A DNA stretch of 5,733 nt from Syntrophomonadaceae bacterium. Lineage in GTDB: Bacteria; Bacillota; Syntrophomonadia; Syntrophomonadales; Syntrophomonadaceae. The notes under the pieces are model-generated. The model worked only from the letters and a program-made list of their open reading frames with translations. It made no database searches and was not told the origin of the DNA. Numbering within the stretch: the stretch's first letter is position 1; the number at the start of each line of letters is the position of its first letter. The DNA lies in the NCBI GenBank assembly GCA_012522705.1, contig JAAYJY010000298.1, positions 1 through 5,733 on the forward strand. Direction: 5' to 3'. Made by a program: the position numbers and the translations under genes. This document shows positions 1 to 5,278 of the stretch, piece after piece.

Positions 1-1
1 A

Positions 2-1339
2 CTCCAGGTAGGGCTTTTCGCTTACTACAAATGGATATTGGTCATCGCTGGCGCATTGATCTTACTGGCTATCCTCCTCTACAAAATCGGGGTGGAAAAA
101 TATCCAATTAGTCCATCCTATCTAAATGCGCCCCTGCTAGTGCTGGTATTGCTTATCCTTGGTTCGGTAATGGCGGCCGAATATAAAAACGTGACTCTAT
201 TTGGGATCTACAACCAGCGGGATGGAGCCCTGTTGCTCCTGGCTTATCTGGGTCTGTGTCTGGCAGCTGCCAATACGATTTACAAACCCTGGTTCCAGAG
301 CGGCGTTGATATGGCCCTAATGGTGTTTGTAACCATCAATACCGTGGTCATGTTGCTTGACTTTAATGGCTATAAACTGATGCAGGCGGATATTATCAGA
401 GCGATCCTGGCCCCGGCCGAGTTAAGGAGTAATTTGACCGGCAGTATTGGCAACACCATGGGGAACGTGAATTATATCAGTGGTATGGGCGCGGCTTTGT
501 TTGCTTATTTCACTGCCGGGACCCTTCTATATAAGAATATCAAAAAGCAGTTAATTTCCGCTGTCGCTGCTCTGGCTGCTTTTGTGATGGTTTTGCTCTC
601 TTTTTCCAGCAGCGGTTTTGTTACCCTGGTTTTGCTTGCCCCCCTCTTCTTACTCGTCCTTTGGCGCAGTAAGGACCGGCGCCGCAGTCTGATCGCCGGA
701 GGCAGCCTCCTCACCGCTTGCCTGATTGCATTTTTGCTCTTGAACAGTATTAATCCTTACATATATCAGGAGACCGTAGGGTTTTTCCTGCCCAAGGCTA
801 CCAACGTCCAAGAGATGCAAGCACCGCCAACACCAGCACTGTCTCCGCCTGCCCCCAAGTTTCAGCTGCCCCAGCCGGGTTGGTCGCCGGGCACGGGCCG
901 GACCTACAACTGGAGTGAAACCCTCGCATTGACTGCTGAGCGACCCTGGCTGGGCTATGGTTATGGCACTTTGACCTATTACTTTCCCCAGGATGATATC
1001 AACAAGGTGGCCAATTTGTACAGTTACAATACCCTGATTACCAAGCCCCACAGCCTGTATATGGGAGTGGCCTTTGGACTAGGTATCCCCGCTCTCCTTA
1101 TCCTATTATTCTTGTTCGGTTTGCATTTTTATTCTACTGGTCGGAACCTATGGTCCTGGCGACTGGGCCCCAACCACACCTTCGCGGTCTCCTTGTTCCT
1201 GTTCTTTTGTGCTTTCATGATTCAGGCCCTCTTCAACGACCCTGTGGTTGATGCCGGGGCCATCTTCTGGATCCTACTCGGGGTGTCTGTTTCCTTGAAC
1301 AAGGAAGTGGACCAGCCTTCACCAAGCCATATTATATAA
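2..1339 (+). CDS. O-antigen ligase/polymerase family membrane protein (Wzy_C), 5'-truncated by window edge
   Basis: Polytopic inner-membrane glycan ligase or polymerase, likely acting on undecaprenyl-linked glycans at the outer face of the membrane. The frame is open to the left edge and the first visible residues (AYYKWILVIAGALILL) form one continuous membrane helix, so the TTG at 38 is not the start; 445 residues are visible. I count about eleven hydrophobic segments. The Wzy_C signature lies at about 890-970: a GTGRTYNW stretch, then an ERPWLGYGYG motif, then KPHSLYMG at 1043-1066. The Arg (codon 899) and His (codon 1049) match in kind the Arg and His needed in characterised WaaL ligases. 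An earlier GSIGNTMGNVNY stretch (about 434-469) resembles the GxxGNxN motif of the family. The large outer loop carries a proline-rich insert (818-889). Followed by an intrinsic terminator, so it ends its transcription unit. Ligase, polymerase or S-layer glycan transferase cannot be told apart from sequence alone. Confidence 0.85.
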   Translation, partial: LQVGLFAYYKWILVIAGALILLAILLYKIGVEKYPISPSYLNAPLLVLVLLILGSVMAAEYKNVTLFGIYNQRDGALLLLAYLGLCLAAANTIYKPWFQSGVDMALMVFVTINTVVMLLDFNGYKLMQADIIRAILAPAELRSNLTGSIGNTMGNVNYISGMGAALFAYFTAGTLLYKNIKKQLISAVAALAAFVMVLLSFSSSGFVTLVLLAPLFLLVLWRSKDRRRSLIAGGSLLTACLIAFLLLNSINPYIYQETVGFFLPKATNVQEMQAPPTPALSPPAPKFQLPQPGWSPGTGRTYNWSETLALTAERPWLGYGYGTLTYYFPQDDINKVANLYSYNTLITKPHSLYMGVAFGLGIPALLILLFLFGLHFYSTGRNLWSWRLGPNHTFAVSLFLFFCAFMIQALFNDPVVDAGAIFWILLGVSVSLNKEVDQPSPSHII

Positions 1340-1356
1340 GGAAGGGAAAACTTTTT

Positions 1357-1378
1357 TTCCCGCTCCGGGAACTTTTTT
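1357..1378 (+). terminator. Intrinsic terminator after the ligase gene
   Basis: A 6-bp stem TTCCCG/CGGGAA with loop CTC is followed by C and six T (1373-1378). It starts 17 nt after the stop codon at 1337-1339. A competing hairpin, GGGAAAA (1344-1350) with TTTTCCC (1355-1361), shares the left arm. The short stem makes this moderate rather than strong. Confidence 0.6.
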
Positions 1379-1607
1379 GGAGCTTTTGCTGTCTAATCAA
1401 GAAGTCAGCCTGTCAGTCATTTCCCAAAACCCACTCGTTGCCAGGCTACAACTCAGCCGCAAAAGGACATTACATAGGCGGTTAAAAAAGGAGGGAAGCA
1501 GAGGAAAAGTTGTCTGTCCCCGGACAGATGATCACCTGTTGAGAGGGGCGCAGCCCCCTGATCACCTAGTAAATTCATAAAAATTTCAAATAAGGAGGAA
1601 ATAATTC
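1379..1607 (+). promoter_or_regulatory. Long leader region of the S-layer-like gene with two hairpins
   Basis: No gene and no convincing sigma-A promoter pair was seen here, although a promoter must lie here if the upstream terminator works. Two hairpins can be drawn. The first is TCTGTC/GACAGA at 1513-1528 (6 bp, 4-nt loop). The second is a composite at 1529-1564, where TGATCA at both ends encloses GGGGC-GCA-GCCCC (1545-1557). TGATCACCT occurs twice (1529-1537 and 1559-1567). The region matches no riboswitch class that I can recognise. Structured 5' leaders that stabilise the message are known for S-layer genes, so that role is plausible but inferred. Confidence 0.4.
1592..1598 (+). promoter_or_regulatory. 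Ribosome binding site AAGGAGG, fixes a TTG start
   Basis: A perfect Shine-Dalgarno AAGGAGG sits 9 nt before TTG 1608. It decides the rare TTG start, because the translation from there gives an intact signal peptide with basic n-region, whereas the next in-frame ATG (1638) would remove the basic residues. Confidence 0.85.
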
Positions 1608-3710
1608 TTGATTAAAATCAGAAACAAGAGAATCGCGATGCTGCTGGTTCTGACTATGCTGGCCACCATGTTTGTCGGCGTAGGCGCTGCCAGTGCGGCT
1701 ATCGGAGACTTCAAAGTAACTTCCAGCTATTCATGGGTGAAGGCTAATGAAGTCACCGAAGATGTTGCTACCATTACTGTAGAGTGCGATAACGCCTCGC
1801 CTGCCACTATGGACGAATTAATTATTGAAATCAATTTGCCCGATGACGTGGATGTGGAATTCGAGGCTAAACCAACCACCGACACAGGGGATGTAGGCAA
1901 TTGGGCTGCTAAGACCGTAGTAATCGAAACCGGACTGTCAACCTTTGCAAAGGGTGACGTAATTATTATTGACGACATCGACCTGGATGTTGGCAAAGGC
2001 GTAACCGGCAATATTAATGCCACACTGCGCATGTTTGCCCAGGATGGAGACAAGGTACTCTTTGATACCGAAAAAACGGTTCGGATCGCCAGAGTCGGCA
2101 GCAGTGACATCACCGTAAGCGCTGCCAAAGCTAAAAGCGTGTATGTCGGCAGCAACCAAAAGGGCGCCAACATTACCTTTAAAGAAGTAGGACCCACTGC
2201 TTTTAATAGCATGGATAAGGACATTAAACTGACCATCCTTTCCTCTGGTGTAACCTGGGATGATGGAGACACAAATCCCACTTACTGCGACGCTGATTTT
2301 GATAGGGATACCGATAAAGTTGCCTACGTGGATATATGGAATGACAATGCCGCTCAGGTCAGCCGGGTCGTATTGACTCCTTTCTTCAAGGTATCCCCTG
2401 CTGCTTCCGGCGAGATTAAAGTAAGAGTCTCCGGTGACGGCATTGAAACTGAAACCTTTGTAGTTGGTAATGTCGGCGAGAGCAAAGTAGTAGTTACCGT
2501 AGAAGATGCTGACGAAGATTTTGTCTACAGAGGCCAATTTGCTACTTTTGACGATGTAACCGTAAACATTGAACCCAAAAATAATGATCTGGATGACACT
2601 GATTGGTTCAGCATCACCCTGCCCGCCGGCTTGAAGTTTGCCAACGTGGCCCCACCTGTTGATGGCGACGGCGTTGCTGTCTTCGAAGAACTGATCAAGA
2701 GTGACAGGACTGCTTGGTTTACTTTTGATAACGATGTTAACGATGATTTCGATCTAACCGATTTCGTTATCGTAGCTGATGCCGATGCCGCTCTGGGCGA
2801 TCTGGCCATCACCTTTGACGGAGCCGTAGAAGGAACCTATGTGATCGGTTCCGTTAAGGACGCTTTCACCGTAACCACTACCCCGTTTGCACTGCAGACT
2901 GGTCTGACCAGCGTTGCAGGTGCTGACATTGTTATCACCGAAACCGCCGACGGAGCCCTGAAACCTACCGAGGATTGGGAATATTCCTATTATGATGTGG
3001 GTAAAGAGAAGACCGTAGATTACGGCTACTTCAGCCTGGTACTGCCGGCCGGAGTTACCTGGGATGGAATTCCCACCATCGAAGTTACCGAAGGGGACCT
3101 GGAAATAGACGATGTATGGCTAGGCGAAGATTTCCGCGACTTATACTTTGAAATCGCTCAACTCAGCAATATTGAGAGCGTTATCACCCTTTCCGACGTG
3201 CAATACACCGTTTTGAGCCAGCCCGGCCTGGGTGACCTCAATATTCTGATCGGCGGCGGCGTAGGCGACTGGGGTTACAATATCGCCAGCTCCAAACCGT
3301 TGGTCAAAACAGCTATTGGTACTGTTGCTACCAACCCCACCGCGGTCTATGTGATCGGCGCTCCCACCTTCACCGTTAACGGTGCGGTACAGAGCGTGGT
3401 AACTCCTTCTTATATCAAGGATGCCCGCACCTACCTGGCTATTCGCGACATTGCCACTGGATTGGGTATCGATCCCATGAACGTGCTGTGGGATGCGGCT
3501 AGCTCCAAAGTGACCCTGATCAAGGGCACCAAGGTTGTCCAGGTTCAGATCGGCAGTACCGTTATGAACGTTAACGGCGTTGCGGTTGCCATGGACGTAG
3601 CCCCCGAAATCAGCAATGGCCGCACCATGCTGCCGGCAGCCTTCATAGCTCAGGCATTTGGCGCCACCGCCAGCTGGGATGCTGCGACTCAGACTGTAAC
3701 CATTAGATAG
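1608..3710 (+). CDS. Secreted S-layer-like modular protein with C-terminal copper amine oxidase N-like (stalk) domain
   Basis: Exported 700-residue surface protein, probably an S-layer or cell-wall stalk component. A signal peptide (residues 1-30: basic MIKIRNKR, hydrophobic core, AASA cleavage motif) is followed by four tandem beta-rich modules (about 42-570). Each has a [I/F]xxxLPxG-like strand (L77, L211, L338, L479) and later a GxI/L strand (G134, G268, G397, G542). The C-terminus (585-700) matches the Cu_amine_oxidN1 type: two half-repeats, each with a VNG motif (591 and 656 region), an RTYLAIRDIA or RTMLPAAFIA helix and a WDAAxxxVT strand pair. This domain is common on clostridial surface proteins, needs no copper and is thought to serve in wall attachment or assembly. 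No SLH domain, sortase motif or late membrane helix is seen. The mature chain is acidic and has only two cysteines (C60, C227). It has its own strong ribosome site and appears monocistronic. Exact role is inferred. Confidence 0.88.
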   Translation: MIKIRNKRIAMLLVLTMLATMFVGVGAASAAIGDFKVTSSYSWVKANEVTEDVATITVECDNASPATMDELIIEINLPDDVDVEFEAKPTTDTGDVGNWAAKTVVIETGLSTFAKGDVIIIDDIDLDVGKGVTGNINATLRMFAQDGDKVLFDTEKTVRIARVGSSDITVSAAKAKSVYVGSNQKGANITFKEVGPTAFNSMDKDIKLTILSSGVTWDDGDTNPTYCDADFDRDTDKVAYVDIWNDNAAQVSRVVLTPFFKVSPAASGEIKVRVSGDGIETETFVVGNVGESKVVVTVEDADEDFVYRGQFATFDDVTVNIEPKNNDLDDTDWFSITLPAGLKFANVAPPVDGDGVAVFEELIKSDRTAWFTFDNDVNDDFDLTDFVIVADADAALGDLAITFDGAVEGTYVIGSVKDAFTVTTTPFALQTGLTSVAGADIVITETADGALKPTEDWEYSYYDVGKEKTVDYGYFSLVLPAGVTWDGIPTIEVTEGDLEIDDVWLGEDFRDLYFEIAQLSNIESVITLSDVQYTVLSQPGLGDLNILIGGGVGDWGYNIASSKPLVKTAIGTVATNPTAVYVIGAPTFTVNGAVQSVVTPSYIKDARTYLAIRDIATGLGIDPMNVLWDAASSKVTLIKGTKVVQVQIGSTVMNVNGVAVAMDVAPEISNGRTMLPAAFIAQAFGATASWDAATQTVTIR
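1731..3302 (+). repeat. Four tandem protein modules of about 130 residues inside the S-layer-like gene
   Basis: The repeat is at protein level and diverged. Module openings align as SWVKANEVTEDVATITVE (42-59), SVYVGSNQKGANITFKE (177-193), FVYRGQFATFDDVTVNIE (305-322) and LQTGLTSVAGADIVITE (429-445). The central strand recurs at L77, L211, L338 and L479 (steps of 134, 127 and 141). A closing G-[DEN]-[IL] strand recurs at G134, G268, G397 and G542. The pattern suggests a string of beta-sandwich domains made by old duplication. Confidence 0.65.
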
Positions 3711-3741
3711 TCTAGAGTTAAACAGATAACAGACGTTTCTT

Positions 3742-3774
3742 CCGAGGGGCCCGGGTGAAAACCGGGCCCCTCGG
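3742..3774 (+). terminator. Strong GC-rich hairpin after the S-layer-like gene, no U-tract
   Basis: A perfect 13-bp stem (3742-3754 with 3762-3774; arms CCGAGGGGCCCGG and its complement) closes a 7-nt loop GTGAAAA, 31 nt after the stop codon. It is followed by CTTATG rather than a run of T. It may end transcription poorly, or protect the 3' end of an abundant message against exonucleases. Confidence 0.6.
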
Positions 3775-3852
3775 CTTATGGCCGGGGTTAGTCATTGGGA
3801 GACAAAGCCCGCCCCCAGCAAATATTTTCAGTCGACTTTAAGGTAACGATCA

Positions 3853-3881
3853 TTGACCGGCTGGTCGACGGAGTATATACT
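3853..3881 (+). promoter_or_regulatory. Sigma-A promoter of the TolC-family gene
   Basis: The -35 box TTGACC (3853-3858) and -10 box TATACT (3876-3881) each match consensus at five of six positions and are separated by exactly 17 bp. Transcription should start near 3888, leaving a leader of about 35 nt before ATG 3922. The TTG inside the -35 box is in frame with the gene but cannot be its start if this promoter is used. Confidence 0.75.
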
Positions 3882-3908
3882 TGAAAGCAGCAGGTATTAT
3901 ATATTTAT

Positions 3909-3912
3909 GGAG
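3909..3912 (+). promoter_or_regulatory. Ribosome binding site GGAG, supports ATG 3922
   Basis: GGAG lies 9 nt before ATG 3922. The in-frame ATG codons at 3907 and 3913 overlap or follow this site too closely to use it, and starting at 3922 gives a clean signal peptide. Confidence 0.6.
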
Positions 3913-3921
3913 ATGATAGCT

Positions 3922-5013
3922 ATGCGCAGGGTTCTAATATCAGTTTTGGCACTATTTCTGTTTACCGGTGTTTTTTCGGGAATATGCCGGGCAGATACGG
4001 CTTTACCCGCAAATGTTGGTGGGCATGAAGATATTGCCGTGCAGACCAATATTATGACTGTAGACGAGGCAGTTACCCTGGCGCTGAATAACCGTACAGA
4101 TGTAGAATCCGCCTCTCTGAACTGGGACGCGGCTGATATTGCCAGCCGGATTGCTTGGGAAACGGCTAACGGTACTGGTCCGAGTGATCTCATCAATTTG
4201 ATTTATGAGGCTGATTATAATCTGGCGGCAGCCCGGACTAATTATGAAACCCGCCGGGAGGCAGTCAAATATTCGGTTTACCAGAAGTACTATGAGGTGG
4301 TGTCTGCTTTGGATGACTATGATGCCAAACAATTAGCCCTCAAGCTGGCGGAGGAGAAAACAGCTATATCCGAACTGCGTTTTCAACTGGGCATGGACAC
4401 CAAATTGGCAGTGTATCAGGCTCAACAAGAGGCAGTTGCCGCCCAAGCCAACCATGCTATATCACAGCAATCGATAGATACCGCATATATATCGTTGCTG
4501 GAGTACATCGGAGCGGATAAGGGTCAACGTCCGGATCTGGTCCGGGAACTGACCTACGAACCGTTGCAGATTACGACTCCAGAGACCAGAATAAATGAAA
4601 TCGTCAATGATAGCCCCAGCGTGTGGCTGGCGGAAAAATCCTTGGTGGCGAAGGATTTGACTCGGGAACATTCAGCCTCATTGTCCGGCGATCTGGATGA
4701 TATCCAGTATGAACAGGCGGAGCTTACCATTATAACCACCAAGGATGCCATGCGCCAGGCTACCCGAAATATTTACTACAGTGTTTTGAGTATGCAGGAA
4801 CAATATGAAACCGCCCTGCAGGGTGCCAAGACCGCAGACGAAGCCCTCCGGGTAGCCAAATTACTCTATGAAGTGGGGATGGGTACCAAGACTGATGTGA
4901 CCGCTGCCGAGATTGCCGCTCACAGCGCCCATCAAGCAGTGGACAGCCTTTCCTATCAGCATGCCATGTTGGTGATGGCATTTGAGAAACCATGGACCAC
5001 TAGCGGTGCCTAA
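3922..5013 (+). CDS. Compact TolC-family (outer membrane efflux protein-like) exported protein
   Basis: Exported 363-residue member of the TolC/OEP family (PF02321 type), whose trimers form the outer tunnel of type I secretion and efflux systems in diderm bacteria. A signal peptide (1-24, MRRVLISVLALFLFTGVFSG then ICRA) precedes MTVDEAVTLALNNR (45-58), the usual family opening. The two structural repeats are visible as ELRFQLGMDTKLAVYQAQQE (151-170) and VAKLLYEVGMGTKTDVTAAE (311-330), sharing GMxTK about 162 residues apart. Nearly everything else reads as amphipathic helix. The chain is clearly shorter than the usual 420-490 residues: where the beta-barrel hairpins should lie, only short loops remain (around 83-88 and 250-260). 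No partner transporter or adaptor gene is in the window. It has its own promoter and a strong terminator, so it is monocistronic here. Family assignment is firm; its transport partner and its membrane location are unknown. Confidence 0.85.
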   Translation: MRRVLISVLALFLFTGVFSGICRADTALPANVGGHEDIAVQTNIMTVDEAVTLALNNRTDVESASLNWDAADIASRIAWETANGTGPSDLINLIYEADYNLAAARTNYETRREAVKYSVYQKYYEVVSALDDYDAKQLALKLAEEKTAISELRFQLGMDTKLAVYQAQQEAVAAQANHAISQQSIDTAYISLLEYIGADKGQRPDLVRELTYEPLQITTPETRINEIVNDSPSVWLAEKSLVAKDLTREHSASLSGDLDDIQYEQAELTIITTKDAMRQATRNIYYSVLSMQEQYETALQGAKTADEALRVAKLLYEVGMGTKTDVTAAEIAAHSAHQAVDSLSYQHAMLVMAFEKPWTTSGA

Positions 5014-5028
5014 AAAGATACATAACAG

Positions 5029-5060
5029 AACCTCCCGGCTTTGCCACCGGGAGGTTTTTT
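5029..5060 (+). terminator. Intrinsic terminator after the TolC-family gene
   Basis: An 8-bp GC stem CCTCCCGG/CCGGGAGG (5031-5038 with 5047-5054), extended by two A-T pairs, has an 8-nt loop and is followed directly by six T (5055-5060). It starts 16 nt after the stop codon and is a textbook Rho-independent terminator. Confidence 0.92.
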
Positions 5061-5140
5061 GAATTCACCCTGATAAAGGGTGTAATTGGCAGGATGGCGA
5101 CATATAAAAAAGCTATCTGGCTGTATTTCTGCCCCGCTGC

Positions 5141-5169
5141 CTGCAAGAAAAGCCATTATATTCTATAAT
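5141..5169 (+). promoter_or_regulatory. Possible promoter of the last gene (perfect -10, weak -35)
   Basis: A perfect TATAAT at 5164-5169 lies in an AT-rich stretch downstream of the terminator. At 17-bp spacing the -35 position reads CTGCAA (5141-5146), only three of six matches, so use may depend on an activator or be weak. Transcription would start near 5176. Confidence 0.45.
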
Positions 5170-5182
5170 ACATAATATGTAT
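5168..5182. promoter_or_regulatory. 15-bp palindrome at the expected transcription start
   Basis: ATACAT-AAT-ATGTAT is a perfect 6-bp inverted repeat with a 3-bp centre. It overlaps the last two bases of the -10 box and covers the expected start site, which is where a repressor operator would sit. AT-rich palindromes also arise by chance, so the operator role is only suggested. Confidence 0.3.
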
Positions 5183-5198
5183 AGGAGGAAGGGGGTTT

Positions 5199-5255
5199 TT
5201 GGCTGTACAGACATTTTCCTATAACCCCTCTTGGTTACTGGAGGCAGTAAAGTAG
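5199..5255 (+). CDS. Possible 18-residue leader peptide
   Basis: A TTG at 5199 opens an 18-codon frame (MAVQTFSYNPSWLLEAVK) ending with TAG at 5253-5255. It is preceded by AGGAGG (5183-5188) with 10-nt spacing and lies 23 nt before the GTG of the next gene. The ribosome site has no other obvious client. No family is recognised, and there is no run of one amino acid as in classical attenuators. It may be real, or the site may be chance purine-rich sequence. Confidence 0.25.
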   Translation: MAVQTFSYNPSWLLEAVK

Positions 5256-5266
5256 TTGATTGGAAT

Positions 5267-5271
5267 GGAGG
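5267..5271 (+). promoter_or_regulatory. Ribosome binding site GGAGG, supports GTG 5279
   Basis: GGAGG ends 7 nt before GTG 5279. The nearer ATG (5273) and GTG (5275) are in other frames and stop almost at once, so this site points to GTG 5279. Confidence 0.8.
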
Positions 5272-5278
5272 AATGTGA

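Larger units (their letters stand above)
5061..5278 (+). other. Intergenic leader region before the last gene
   Basis: It holds a small hairpin CACCCT/AGGGTG (5066-5082), a GGCAG/CTGCC pairing (5088-5092 with 5129-5133), a TATAAT box, a 15-bp palindrome, and an AGGAGG site at 5183-5188 with a short reading frame. GGGGTT (5192-5197) can pair with AACCCC (5223-5228). No known riboswitch, tRNA or other RNA gene was recognised. Confidence 0.4.

Noticed and set aside
38..40. TTG as start of the ligase gene
   Set aside because: The frame stays open to the left edge and the first membrane helix begins before it, so the gene is cut by the window.
650..1051. 133-codon minus-strand frame opposite the ligase gene
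   Set aside because: Shadow of the real coding frame, with no ribosome site or recognisable domain.
1539..1544. TTGAGA as a -35 box for the S-layer-like gene
   Set aside because: No -10-like hexamer lies 16-18 bp downstream, and it falls in the bulge of the composite hairpin.
1545..1557. GGGGCGCAGCCCC as part of a c-di-GMP-I riboswitch
   Set aside because: The conserved core of that class and its second stem are not present around it; it is a plain short hairpin.
1377..1580. 67-codon plus-strand frame between the ligase and the S-layer-like gene
   Set aside because: Its TTG lies in the terminator T-run, it has no ribosome site, its composition is low in structure, and it overlaps the leader hairpins.
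1727..2812. Three long minus-strand frames opposite the S-layer-like gene
   Set aside because: They mirror the codon pattern of the repeat-rich plus-strand gene, which has a signal peptide, ribosome site and known domain.
3853..3855. TTG as start of the TolC-family gene
   Set aside because: It is the first part of a near-consensus -35 box, has no ribosome site, and would put about 23 non-signal residues before the signal peptide.
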